NCBI RefSeq assembly: GCF_016313185.1
Contig: NZ_CP066218.1
Span: 2,976,001 to 3,040,000 of the forward strand
Direction: 5' to 3'
Source: Mycolicibacterium baixiangningiae
GTDB lineage: Bacteria; Actinomycetota; Actinomycetes; Mycobacteriales; Mycobacteriaceae
Length of the DNA: 64,000 nt
Positions 28,774 to 37,861 of the stretch are shown here, one piece after another. The position numbers and the translations under genes are program-made. Each line of letters starts with the position of its first letter. Positions within the stretch are counted from its first letter, which is position 1. Under the pieces are notes generated by a model. The model saw only the letters and a list, made by a program, of their open reading frames with translations, had not been told where the DNA came from and searched no databases.

Positions 28774-29829
28774 ATGACACTGACAACGAAGTTCGGTGCG
28801 ATCGCTGCCGCCGGGGTGCTGGGGCTCGGCCTCACGGCGTGCGGGGCGGGTGACACGGAGGCCAACAGCGACACCACCCGCATCGGTGTGACGGTGTACG
28901 ACATGAGCTCGTTCATCACCGAGGGCAAAGAGGGTATGGACACCTATGCCAAGGCCAAGAACATCGAGCTGGTGTGGAACTCGGCCAACAACGACGTCTC
29001 GACGCAGGCCAGCCAGGTCGACTCGCTGATCAACCAGGGTGTCGACGCGATCATCGTCGTTCCGGTGCAGGCGGATTCGCTCGCGCCGCAGGTCGCCTCC
29101 GCCAAGGAGAAGGGCATCCCGCTGCTGGCGGTCAACGCCGCACTGGAGACCCCGGATCTGGCCGGCGACGTGCAGCCCGACGATGTGGCGGCCGGTGAGC
29201 AGGAGATGCAGATGATGGCCGACCGCCTCGGCGGGCGTGGCAACATCGTGGTGCTGCAGGGCCCCCTCGGCGGCTCCGGGGAGATCAACCGCGGCAAGGG
29301 CATCGACAACGTGCTCGCCAAGTATCCCGACATCAAGGTGCTGGCCAAGGACACCGCGAACTGGAAGCGCGACGAGGCCGTCAACAAGATGAAGAACTGG
29401 ATCTCGAGCTTCGGCCCGCAGATCAACGGTGTGGTGGCGCAGAACGACGACATGGGCCTCGGGGCCCTGCAGGCGCTCAAGGAAGCCGGCCGCACCGACG
29501 TGCCGATCGTCGGCATCGACGGCATCGAGGACGGCCTCAACGCGGTCAAGAGCGGTGAGTTCATCGGCACCTCGCTGCAGAACGGCACCGTGGAGCTGTC
29601 CGCGGGCCTCGCCGTCGCCGACGCACTGGTCAAGGGTGAGGACGTCAAGACCGACCCGGTCTACGTCATGCCCGCCATCACCAAGGACAACGTCGACGTC
29701 GCGATCCAGCATGTGGTGACCGAACGCTCCGCGTTCCTCGAGGGTCTGGTCGAGTTGACCGAGAAGAACCTGCAGACCGGCGACATCGCCTACGAGGGCA
29801 TCCCGGGTCAGACGCAGCCGCAGCCCTGA
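28774..29829 (+). CDS. Sugar-binding lipoprotein, second of a tandem pair
   Basis: A 351-residue paralogue of the gene 46 bp upstream. Signal peptide and lipobox (LGLGLTAC) are the same, as are most ligand-pocket segments. By eye I count about 45 substitutions over roughly 315 aligned residues, concentrated at surface-like positions and near the C-terminus. ATG 28774 is preferred over ATG 28735 because it aligns with the first copy's start. It closes the operon; a strong hairpin follows. The two proteins may differ in ligand preference or expression. Confidence 0.94.
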   Translation: MTLTTKFGAIAAAGVLGLGLTACGAGDTEANSDTTRIGVTVYDMSSFITEGKEGMDTYAKAKNIELVWNSANNDVSTQASQVDSLINQGVDAIIVVPVQADSLAPQVASAKEKGIPLLAVNAALETPDLAGDVQPDDVAAGEQEMQMMADRLGGRGNIVVLQGPLGGSGEINRGKGIDNVLAKYPDIKVLAKDTANWKRDEAVNKMKNWISSFGPQINGVVAQNDDMGLGALQALKEAGRTDVPIVGIDGIEDGLNAVKSGEFIGTSLQNGTVELSAGLAVADALVKGEDVKTDPVYVMPAITKDNVDVAIQHVVTERSAFLEGLVELTEKNLQTGDIAYEGIPGQTQPQP

Positions 29830-29846
29830 CGTTTGTCCGAGCGAAC

Positions 29847-29875
29847 AGCGGGCCCGGTCGTCGACCGGGCCCGCT
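29847..29875 (+). terminator. Terminator hairpin after the polyol operon
   Basis: AGCGGGCCCGGT and ACCGGGCCCGCT form a perfect 12-bp GC stem with a 5-nt loop (CGTCG), starting 17 bp after the last stop codon and followed by CTTCGTC rather than a pure T-tract. Confidence 0.75.
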
Positions 29876-29944
29876 CTTCGTCGAATGTGAAGCTGTTGCG
29901 CATTTCCGGCCGATTCTTCGGCAATGACTTCACAGTCGACGGTC

Positions 29945-30568
29945 CTACCGGGTGGTCGACGTCGGTGGTGCGACCGGCGCGCCGGCAGGGACCTCGATGT
30001 ACTGCGGTGTGTAACCGTCCGCGGAGAAGGTGAAGCCCCGCCCGCTGCGCTCGCTCAGGCACGAGACGCCGGTGGCTTCCTGTACGTTGCAGCGGAATCC
30101 GGCCACGGCCAGGACCTGGTTGAACTTTATGACGTTGGCCGGTGCGGTGCCCGGGGTGAACGACGCCTCTTCGAGCGCCACGAACGCCGGCTCACCGTCG
30201 CGGCCGACCACGATCGCGTTCGGGTCGGCTTCCTCCCCGGCGGCATCGGTCACCGTCTCGGGCGCCCCGTCGATGCCCAGCGCGGCGCCGTCGGCCGCCT
30301 GGCAGCCGGCCTGCACCCGCGGCACGATCGCACAGTCCCAACGGCCCGACGGCGTGGTGAAGAAGTACTGCGTGAAGCCGTCGACCGGTGCGCCGAAATA
30401 GAAGGCGTTGACCAGGTTGGTGTTGTTCAGCGGGGGCGGTGGTGGCGCGGCGGGCGACGCCGACGCGGCGGGCCCCCGCTCGTCGGTGGTGACCACCGCG
30501 GGTCCGGTGCAGGCGGCCAGCACCGCCGCCGCGGCCAGTGCCGCCGGGATCACAGGTGATGCGCGCAT
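29945..30568 (-). CDS. Putative secreted lipoprotein of unknown function
   Basis: A 207-residue lipoprotein: a hydrophobic signal (PVIPAALAAAAVLAAC) with lipobox LAAC, then a Pro/Ala linker (SASPAAPPPPPLNNTN). A mature domain of about 150 residues contains four further Cys (WDCAIVPRVQAGC, FRCNVQEATGVSC), which could form two disulfides. I do not recognise the family beyond similarity to uncharacterised mycobacterial lipoproteins. The gene is convergent with the polyol operon and separated from it by the hairpin at 29847-29875. Confidence 0.78.
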   Translation of the reverse strand: MRASPVIPAALAAAAVLAACTGPAVVTTDERGPAASASPAAPPPPPLNNTNLVNAFYFGAPVDGFTQYFFTTPSGRWDCAIVPRVQAGCQAADGAALGIDGAPETVTDAAGEEADPNAIVVGRDGEPAFVALEEASFTPGTAPANVIKFNQVLAVAGFRCNVQEATGVSCLSERSGRGFTFSADGYTPQYIEVPAGAPVAPPTSTTR

Positions 30569-30615
30569 GTCGGTTCCCTAGCGTGCCGCACGCGGTTCGC
30601 GGCGTGCCCGCGGGG

Positions 30616-31350
30616 TCAGCCGACGCGCGCGGCCAGCAGGTGACGCAGGGTGCGGGCATTGTGCACGGCATGTCCGCCGAGGTCGTTGTTGAAGTAGACC
30701 AGCACGTTGCGGCCCTCGGCGTCCCACTCGACGATTCGGTCGGCCCACCGGTGCAGGACGTCGTCGGGATAGGACCCGGCGTACAGCGAATCCTGGCTCG
30801 GGCCGTGCATCCGCAGGTAGACCAGATCGCTGGTCGCCCGCGGCACGCACTTCAGCCCGGCACCGCTCATGACAACGTAGGCGGCGCGGTGGCGTTCGAG
30901 GAGTCCGTACACCGCCGGATCGTCCCAGGACGCGTGGCGCAGCTCCATGGCGACGGGGATCCAGTCCGGCATCACCGTCAGGAAGTGATCGAGCAGGGCG
31001 TCGTCCCGCTCGATGGCGGGGTGCAGTTGAACCAGTAGGGCTTCGCGCCGGTCACCGAGCGCGGTCCAGCACCGTTCGAAGCGTTCCACCCACGGTTCCG
31101 GGGTGGTCAGCCTGCGGAAGTGGGTGAGCCCGCGGTGCGCCTTGACCGACATCGTGAAGCCTTCGGGGAGCCGTCGGTGCCAGCCCTCGAAGGTTGCGTC
31201 GCGCGGCCAGCGGTAGAAGCTCGCGTTGAGTTCCACGGTGTCGAATTCCGCGACGTACAGGCCGAGCCGTTTGGCCACCGGTGTGCGCTCCGGATAGAGC
31301 ACGCCGGTCCAGTGGTCGTAGGACCAGCCGGAGGTGCCGATGCGGATCAT
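30616..31350 (-). CDS. DUF72-family protein
   Basis: A 244-residue TIM-barrel-like protein of the DUF72 (YecE) family: RIGTSGWSYDHWTGVLYPE at the N-terminus, EFDTVELNASFYRWP, GFTMSVKAHRGLTHFRRL, LVQLHPAIERDD and VLVYFNNDLGGHAVHNARTL are conserved blocks. The biochemical role is unknown. It overlaps the upstream HhH-GPD gene by 4 bp (ATGA), so the two are co-translated. Confidence 0.9.
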   Translation of the reverse strand: MIRIGTSGWSYDHWTGVLYPERTPVAKRLGLYVAEFDTVELNASFYRWPRDATFEGWHRRLPEGFTMSVKAHRGLTHFRRLTTPEPWVERFERCWTALGDRREALLVQLHPAIERDDALLDHFLTVMPDWIPVAMELRHASWDDPAVYGLLERHRAAYVVMSGAGLKCVPRATSDLVYLRMHGPSQDSLYAGSYPDDVLHRWADRIVEWDAEGRNVLVYFNNDLGGHAVHNARTLRHLLAARVG

Positions 31351-31976
31351 CCGCGCACCCGGTCGAGCAGATCGTCGTCGAGGGCCGCGCGCACCAGTGC
31401 CGCCGCGAGGGCGGCCGTACCGTCGGGGGCCAACTGCTGCAGTGTCGCCGGGTCGGCCGGTAGTCCGAGTCGTGCCGCGGCGTCGAGCGCGCGCTCGTCG
31501 AAGTAGGGCCGCAGCCACGTCCAGGTGTCCTGCACCTCGCGAAGGAAAATGCTGGATCCGGTGTCACCGATTCCCTTGAACTCCTGCAGTTTTCGCCGAG
31601 CTGTTTCGGGGTCGTGGTTCTCGCCGAGCCGGCGCAGGTCGCCGCCGTAGTCCTCGCGTACGGCGCGGGCCAACTCCACCAGGCGGGTCGCCGAGCTCTC
31701 GTCGTACCGGGCGTATCCGGCTCGGCCGAATGCGGCGATCATGGTCGTCCGGTCGGTGTCGAGCACGGCGTCGGGGGTCCGCACACCCGCTGAGAACAGC
31801 TCGCGGGCGGCCCGCATCGCGACCGTCGCATCGATGGGCTTGCTGGCGAGCATGCAGAGCACCAGCAGCTGGAACAGCGGCATCGGTTTGTCGGCGAGAG
31901 CGATACCCGCCTCCTCTGCGTAGGTCTGACCTGCCTGATCTCGCAGGCGCTGAACGATCTGCTGCGATGCGCCCAT
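31347..31976 (-). CDS. HhH-GPD superfamily protein (endonuclease III-like)
   Basis: A 209-residue helix-hairpin-helix protein. LLVLCMLASKPIDATVAMRA, the hairpin KLQEFKGIGDTGSSIFLREV and DERALDAAARLGLPADPATL resemble the DNA-glycosylase/endonuclease III fold. The C-terminal Cys cluster for a 4Fe-4S centre is absent and the catalytic Lys/Asp pair is not clearly placed, so glycosylase activity is uncertain. It is coupled to the DUF72 gene by a 4-bp overlap. Confidence 0.8.
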   Translation of the reverse strand: MGASQQIVQRLRDQAGQTYAEEAGIALADKPMPLFQLLVLCMLASKPIDATVAMRAARELFSAGVRTPDAVLDTDRTTMIAAFGRAGYARYDESSATRLVELARAVREDYGGDLRRLGENHDPETARRKLQEFKGIGDTGSSIFLREVQDTWTWLRPYFDERALDAAARLGLPADPATLQQLAPDGTAALAAALVRAALDDDLLDRVRG

Positions 31977-32057
31977 GGCGAATTCATTACCCGCGTGCGG
32001 CGGTGGTGAACCGGCTACCTGGACGGGAACGCTGGCGGCGGGTCGTAGCCCACGTGC

Positions 32058-32246
32058 TCATTCTGCGTCGGCGGTGACGTGCCAGGAACCCACCCGCGCA
32101 TGGCTCGAGTCGTGGATGTCCTGTTTGTCGCCCGGTTCGAGCTCGGTGAGGTCGTTCATTTCGCCGGCCAGGTCCGACAGGATGCCGGCGAGCTCGCCGT
32201 TCACGTCGGAATCCTCGGGCAGGTTGACTTCCAGCACGAATTTCAC
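32058..32246 (-). CDS. Small conserved-looking acidic protein
   Basis: A 62-residue frame starting at GTG 32246 (KFVLEVNLPEDSDVNGELAG) with amphipathic acidic segments (ILSDLAGEMNDLTELEPGD). It has no signal peptide or known motif. I keep it because its composition is protein-like and it is positioned between the lon hairpin and the HhH-GPD gene on the same strand. A longer frame up to 32291 would run into the hairpin and is less likely. Confidence 0.5.
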   Translation of the reverse strand: MKFVLEVNLPEDSDVNGELAGILSDLAGEMNDLTELEPGDKQDIHDSSHARVGSWHVTADAE

Positions 32247-32270
32247 GACCGGGGGAGTACCCCACAACGG

Positions 32271-32328
32271 CGAGCAGACGCAAACTCGCACGAATCAGCG
32301 GCTGATCGTGCGAGTCTGCGTCTGCTCG
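32271..32328. repeat. 58-nt near-perfect palindrome downstream of lon (dispersed element/terminator)
   Basis: The left arm (32271-32299, starting CGAGCAGACGCAAACTCGCA) pairs with the right arm (32301-32328, ending GTCTGCGTCTGCTCG) with one mismatch and one bulged base. It begins 6 bp after the lon stop. A related palindrome occurs at 44293-44342, also directly after a minus-strand gene. Sequences with a GAGCAGACGCA core are, from memory, common in mycobacterial intergenic regions. Confidence 0.75.
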
Positions 32329-32333
32329 TGGGC

Positions 32334-34655
32334 TCAGGCGGCCAGCGTCGACGGTTGCGCGGCCGGCTCGAGTGCCTGCGCGACGATGTCGGCGACGTCG
32401 GTCATCGGTTTGACCTCCAGCGCGTCGCGCACCTCGGCCGGCACGTCGTCCAGGTCGGCCTCGTTGCGCTGCGGGATGAACACCGTCGACAGCCCGGCGC
32501 GCTGCGCGGCCAGCAGCTTCTGCTTGACCCCGCCGATCGGCAGCACGCGGCCGTTGAGCGTGACCTCACCGGTCATCCCGACGTCCGAACGCACCTGCCG
32601 TCCGGTCGCCATCGACACCAGCGCGGTCACCATCGTCACACCCGCCGACGGACCGTCCTTCGGGACGGCGCCCGCGGGCACGTGGACGTGGATTCGCCGG
32701 TCCAGCGCCTTGGGATCGACGCCCAGTTCGGCGGCGTGGGCGCGCACATAGGACAGCGCGATCTGCGCCGACTCCTTCATCACGTCGCCCAGCTGACCCG
32801 TGAGCTGCAGCCCCGGCTCACCGTCGGTGGATCCGGCCTCGATGTAGAGCACGTCGCCGCCGAGCCCCGTGACGGCCAGCCCGGTCGCCACACCCGGCAC
32901 CGCGGTGCGCTCGGCCGACTCCGGCATGAAGCGCGGACGCCCCAGGTAGCCGACCAGGTCCGGTTCGTCGATCGTCAACGGCGTCGGGTCCGCGGCGAGT
33001 TTGGTGGTGGCCTTGCGCATCGCCTTGGCCAGCAGCCGTTCGAACTGCCGCACACCGGGTTCGCGGGTGTAGTCCGCGGCGATCTTTCGCAACGCCGCGT
33101 CGGTCACGGTCACCTCGTCGGTGGTGAGCGCCGCCCGCTCCCGCTGCCGGGGCAGCAGGAAGTCACGCGCGATCGCGACCTTGTCGTCGGAGGTGTAGCC
33201 GTCGATCTGGACCAGCTCCATGCGGTCCAGCAGGGCCTGCGGGATGTTCTCGATGACGTTGGCCGTCGCCAGGAACACGACGTCGGACAGGTCGAGATCG
33301 AGATCGAGGTAGTGGTCGCGGAACGTGTGGTTCTGCGCCGGGTCGAGCACCTCGAGCAGCGCCGCGGCGGGATCACCGCGGTAGTCGCTGCCGACCTTGT
33401 CGATCTCGTCGAGCAGGACGACGGGGTTCATCGAACCCGCTTCGCCGATGGCGCGCACGATGCGGCCCGGCAGGGCGCCGACGTAGGTGCGCCGGTGACC
33501 GCGGATCTCGGCCTCGTCGCGCACGCCACCCAGGGCGACGCGAACGAACTTGCGGCCCAACGCCCGTGCCACCGATTCACCCAGCGACGTCTTGCCGACG
33601 CCGGGGGGACCGGCCAGCACCATGACAGCGCCGGACCCGCGGCCACCGACCACGGCCATGCCCCGCTGGGCGCGCCGCGCACGCACGGCCAGGTACTCGA
33701 CGATGCGGTCCTTGACGTCGTCGAGCCCGTGGTGGTCGGCGTCGAGGATCTCGCGGGCCCTCTTCAGGTCGGTCGAGTCCTCGGTGCTCGTGTTCCACGG
33801 CAGGTCCAGCACGGTGTCGAGCCAGGTGCGGATCCAGCCGCCCTCGGGGCTCTGCTCGCTGGAGCGTTCGAGCTTGCCGACTTCGCGCAGTGCGGCCTCC
33901 CGCACCTTCTCGGGCAGATCGGCGGCCTCGACGCGGGAGCGGTAGTCATCCGAGCCTTCGGGTTCGCCTTCGCCGAGTTCCTTGCGGATCGCGGCGAGCT
34001 GCTGGCGCAGCAGGAACTCCTTCTGCTGCTTTTCCATCCCGGACCGGACGTCCTCGGCGATCTTGTCGCTGACCTCGACCTCGGCCAGGTTTTCGCCCGT
34101 CCAGTCGATGAGTGCGCGCAGCCGTTCGGCCACCTCGGGTGTCTCCAGCAGCTGACGCTTCTGCACCTGTGTGAGGTAGGACGCGTAGCCGGCGGTGTCG
34201 GCCAGCGCCGACGGATCGGTCAACTCGTTGACCACGTCGATGATCTGCCAGGCCTCGCGGCGCTGCAGCATGGCCAGCAGCAGTTTCTTGTACTCCGCGG
34301 CCAGGGTGCGGGTGTCGTCGGTGATCTCGGATTCGGGCACTTCCTCGACCGAGACCCACAACGCCGCACCGGGCCCGCTGGTACCGGCGCCGATGTGCGC
34401 GCGGCTCTTACCGCGTACGACGGCCGCGGTCCCGTTGCCGGGGATGCGGCCGACCTGCACGATCGTGGCGAGCACACCGTAGGTGGGGTAGCGGTCGCCC
34501 AGCCGCGGGGCGATGAGCAATTCACCGGATTCGGTGGCGCGGGCGGCGTCGACGGCGGCACGTGCGGTCTCGTCCAGTTCGATCGGCACGACCATGCCGG
34601 GCAGCACGATCGCGTCGCTCGAGAACAACACCGGCACTGATGCGGCTTGAGCCAT
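32334..34655 (-). CDS. lon: ATP-dependent Lon protease
   Basis: Lon is the AAA+ serine protease that degrades damaged and regulatory proteins in the cytoplasm. The 773-residue product has an N-terminal substrate domain with a coiled region ([20 protein letters not shown]), Walker A in [19 protein letters not shown], Walker B in [20 protein letters not shown], and the protease dyad Ser in [15 protein letters not shown] with Lys in [18 protein letters not shown] 34655 has GGAGG 6-7 nt upstream. M. tuberculosis lacks lon, so this marks a non-tuberculous species. A HAIR-like inverted repeat directly before the gene suggests HspR control. Confidence 0.98.
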   Translation of the reverse strand: MAQAASVPVLFSSDAIVLPGMVVPIELDETARAAVDAARATESGELLIAPRLGDRYPTYGVLATIVQVGRIPGNGTAAVVRGKSRAHIGAGTSGPGAALWVSVEEVPESEITDDTRTLAAEYKKLLLAMLQRREAWQIIDVVNELTDPSALADTAGYASYLTQVQKRQLLETPEVAERLRALIDWTGENLAEVEVSDKIAEDVRSGMEKQQKEFLLRQQLAAIRKELGEGEPEGSDDYRSRVEAADLPEKVREAALREVGKLERSSEQSPEGGWIRTWLDTVLDLPWNTSTEDSTDLKRAREILDADHHGLDDVKDRIVEYLAVRARRAQRGMAVVGGRGSGAVMVLAGPPGVGKTSLGESVARALGRKFVRVALGGVRDEAEIRGHRRTYVGALPGRIVRAIGEAGSMNPVVLLDEIDKVGSDYRGDPAAALLEVLDPAQNHTFRDHYLDLDLDLSDVVFLATANVIENIPQALLDRMELVQIDGYTSDDKVAIARDFLLPRQRERAALTTDEVTVTDAALRKIAADYTREPGVRQFERLLAKAMRKATTKLAADPTPLTIDEPDLVGYLGRPRFMPESAERTAVPGVATGLAVTGLGGDVLYIEAGSTDGEPGLQLTGQLGDVMKESAQIALSYVRAHAAELGVDPKALDRRIHVHVPAGAVPKDGPSAGVTMVTALVSMATGRQVRSDVGMTGEVTLNGRVLPIGGVKQKLLAAQRAGLSTVFIPQRNEADLDDVPAEVRDALEVKPMTDVADIVAQALEPAAQPSTLAA

Positions 34656-34668
34656 GTGATCCTCCAAA

Positions 34669-34689
34669 GTTCAGTCTGACCGACTCAAC
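34669..34689. promoter_or_regulatory. HAIR-like HspR operator at lon
   Basis: GTTCAGT-N7-ACTCAAC matches the HspR consensus CTTGAGT-N7-ACTCAAG at 11 of 14 positions with the exact 7-bp spacer. It lies 13 bp upstream of the lon start codon. Confidence 0.55.
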
Positions 34690-34720
34690 CTTGGTGTGGG
34701 GTCGTTTGTTCCCGGCCGGG

Positions 34721-35197
34721 TTACTGCTCGCCGGCCGGATGCGGCATCCGACCCCGCCGCGGCCGGTCGAGCCAGCGCGCCACCCGGGGTTCGCATACGG
34801 CGAGCAGCGCCGCGACCACGGCCCACAGCATCGACAGTGCCACCGTGGTGTTCCAGGCGTCGAACGAGTAACCCTCCTCGTCCTCGCTGTGGAAGAACGG
34901 TCCGATGATCCCGAACTGGATGGCCGGCGCCACGGCGATGCAGAACGCGAGCCCGGTGGTGGCGCCGAACGCCCCGCGCAGCAGCAGCGCCCGGGGTGTG
35001 CGGACGGTCGGCGCAGGGCGGTGGTGAGCCAGCAGGATGATGAGCAGCAGGAGGCCGATCACCACGGCGAGCACATCCCAGTCGTCGCCGGCGAAGATGA
35101 AGGCGACCGCGCCGCCCACGGTGGCCAACGCCAGAGCGCCGGGATCCACCCGCTGCTGAAGTTCGATGTGTGTCACGGCATCGCCGTCGTCGACCAT
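34721..35197 (-). CDS. Hypothetical four-segment membrane protein
   Basis: A 158-residue protein with about four hydrophobic segments (ALALATVGGAVAFIFAG, VLAVVIGLLLLIILLAH, LAFCIAVAPAIQFGIIG, VALSMLWAVVAALLAVC), an acidic loop (FFHSEDEEGYSFDAW) and a basic C-tail (RPRRGRMPHPAGEQ). I do not recognise a family. It lies 31 bp upstream of the lon HAIR-like site on the same strand. Confidence 0.65.
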   Translation of the reverse strand: MVDDGDAVTHIELQQRVDPGALALATVGGAVAFIFAGDDWDVLAVVIGLLLLIILLAHHRPAPTVRTPRALLLRGAFGATTGLAFCIAVAPAIQFGIIGPFFHSEDEEGYSFDAWNTTVALSMLWAVVAALLAVCEPRVARWLDRPRRGRMPHPAGEQ

Positions 35198-35266
35198 TGC
35201 GTCACTCTAAGGCGATGACGGCGCATCCAGTGGGGCGTTTGCGGAGCGCGGTCGGCGGGACCCCCA

Positions 35267-35317
35267 CACAACGGCAGGGAGCCTGCCGTGGGGGTGACGG
35301 CAGGCTCCCTGGTTGTG
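35267..35317 (-). terminator. Terminator hairpin after the antigen 85 gene
   Basis: CAGGGAGCCTGCCGT (35275-35289) pairs with ACGGCAGGCTCCCTG (35297-35311). The stem is extended by CACAAC/GTTGTG across a 2-nt bulge, and the loop is GGGGGTG. It starts 7 bp beyond the minus-strand stop at 35325, giving a very stable terminator-type structure. Confidence 0.8.
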
Positions 35318-35324
35318 GGTGGAT

Positions 35325-36368
<1,044 letters not shown>

Positions 36369-36463
36369 TTATCGGTCCCTATGAAACAGGCGCCACACGC
36401 GTCACACGCGCACCAACACGGGACCGCGATATCGCGGTTGGGCAACGATTGCGACTCAGCCCG

Positions 36464-37861
36464 TTACGAACCCGCGCCCAGCGCCCGGCGGACGTCGGCC
36501 TTGCGGTCCTCGATCGCTCGTCCGATGTCCTGCAGGAGCAACGGTTTCCGCGCAACCAGTTCCTCGATGTCGGCGCGCTCGATGAGCACCACCGCAGCCT
36601 CTTCGAGCGCATGAGCGCCCGCCCTGACAGGTTCCCTGGTGAGCGCCGTCTGTCCGAGGAAGTCGCCCTGTTCCAGCACGCGGACGGGCACCATCGAACC
36701 GTCGGGGCCGGCCGCGACGAGCTGGATGCGGCCGTCGACGACGAATGTCATCCGTTTCGGGACCTGCCCTGCGGTCTGCACCACCTCGTCGGCGCCGTAG
36801 CGCGTGATCCTGATGTGCGGCAACAACTCCCGCTGATCGGCGGGCGACAGGCGCAGCGTGGGGGCAATGGTCCGCAACGCCTCCTGGAGCCGTTCGGGGG
36901 TGGCGAACTCATCGTCGGCCTCGTCGAGGTGCAGGCCGGCGCGTCGCGCGGCGTACCAGGTCCACCGCAGGAACGTCGCGCGTGTCGCGACGTCATCGGC
37001 GGGGGAGCGCAGCGGGATCGCCGTCTGATAGCCGGTGCCGCCGGTGGGCACCGATGACGGCAGCGAGTGGTCGGCCAGATGGGGGAGGGTCCGCGCGACG
37101 GTGGTCAGCATCTCGCAGACGTCGTCGGGCGGATCGTTGGGCGCGAACACCGTGTTGACGATGATCGAGTGGGTGCCCGGGGGCCGGCTGAGGTTGGTGA
37201 ACGACGACGCCGCCAGCAACGAGTTCGGCATGATCTGCAGACCGCTGCCGGTGTCGATATGGGTGGCGCGCCAGTTGACCTCGACGACACGGCCGCTCGC
37301 CGACTCGGTGTCGACCCAGTCGCCGAGCTGGAACGGTTGCTCGAACAGTACGAGCAGTCCCGAGATGATCTGGCCGACGGAGTTCTGCAGCGCCAGACCC
37401 AGCACGATCGAGGACACGCCGAGGGCGGTGAACAGACCGCCAACGTTGGCACCCCAGATGTAGGCCAACATCAGCCCGACGCCGAGCGCGATGAGCGCGA
37501 ACCGTGTCACGTCGAGGAAGATCGAGGGAACCCGCCTGCGCCAGCTGCCTTCCGGCGCGCCTTGGAAGAGCGTGGCGTTGAGGCCGGACAGCAGCAGCAC
37601 CAGCACCACGAAGCCGAACACGGTGGCGACGACGCGCACCGGCGTGGCCTCGCCCGAGATCTGCATCGCCCCCACCAGCAGCACGAGCAGTGCGCCCAGC
37701 GGCAGGATGTACGTGCGCAGCAGGTGCAGCGGCCGCGCGAGGATGCTGCCGCGCCGCCGCAGCGCGTTGTGCGCCTCGGTGAGGGCAACCAGGATCAACG
37801 GGAAACCGATCGCGACGCCGACGGCCCAGTAGAACCACGTCGCCTCGAACACGCTGGTCAC
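36464..37861 (-). CDS. MscS-type channel with C-terminal cyclic-nucleotide-binding domain (bCNG-like)
   Basis: A 465-residue protein with about five membrane segments. The MscS pore/beta region is GVSSIVLGLALQNSVGQIIS, LLVLFEQPFQLGDWVD and VVEVNWRATHIDTGSG. A C-terminal cNMP-binding fold spans residues of about 340-450, with phosphate cassette GDFLGQTALTREPVRAGAHA: the Arg that binds the cyclic phosphate is kept, while the usual FGE Glu is replaced (LGQ). This is the architecture of bacterial cyclic-nucleotide-gated channels. It overlaps by 4 bp the cyclase-domain receptor upstream, which implies a functional pair. Confidence 0.9.
   Translation of the reverse strand: MTSVFEATWFYWAVGVAIGFPLILVALTEAHNALRRRGSILARPLHLLRTYILPLGALLVLLVGAMQISGEATPVRVVATVFGFVVLVLLLSGLNATLFQGAPEGSWRRRVPSIFLDVTRFALIALGVGLMLAYIWGANVGGLFTALGVSSIVLGLALQNSVGQIISGLLVLFEQPFQLGDWVDTESASGRVVEVNWRATHIDTGSGLQIMPNSLLAASSFTNLSRPPGTHSIIVNTVFAPNDPPDDVCEMLTTVARTLPHLADHSLPSSVPTGGTGYQTAIPLRSPADDVATRATFLRWTWYAARRAGLHLDEADDEFATPERLQEALRTIAPTLRLSPADQRELLPHIRITRYGADEVVQTAGQVPKRMTFVVDGRIQLVAAGPDGSMVPVRVLEQGDFLGQTALTREPVRAGAHALEEAAVVLIERADIEELVARKPLLLQDIGRAIEDRKADVRRALGAGS

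Noticed and set aside
32079..34640. 853-codon plus-strand frame opposite lon
   Set aside because: Antisense shadow of lon; low-complexity composition without domains or a ribosome site.
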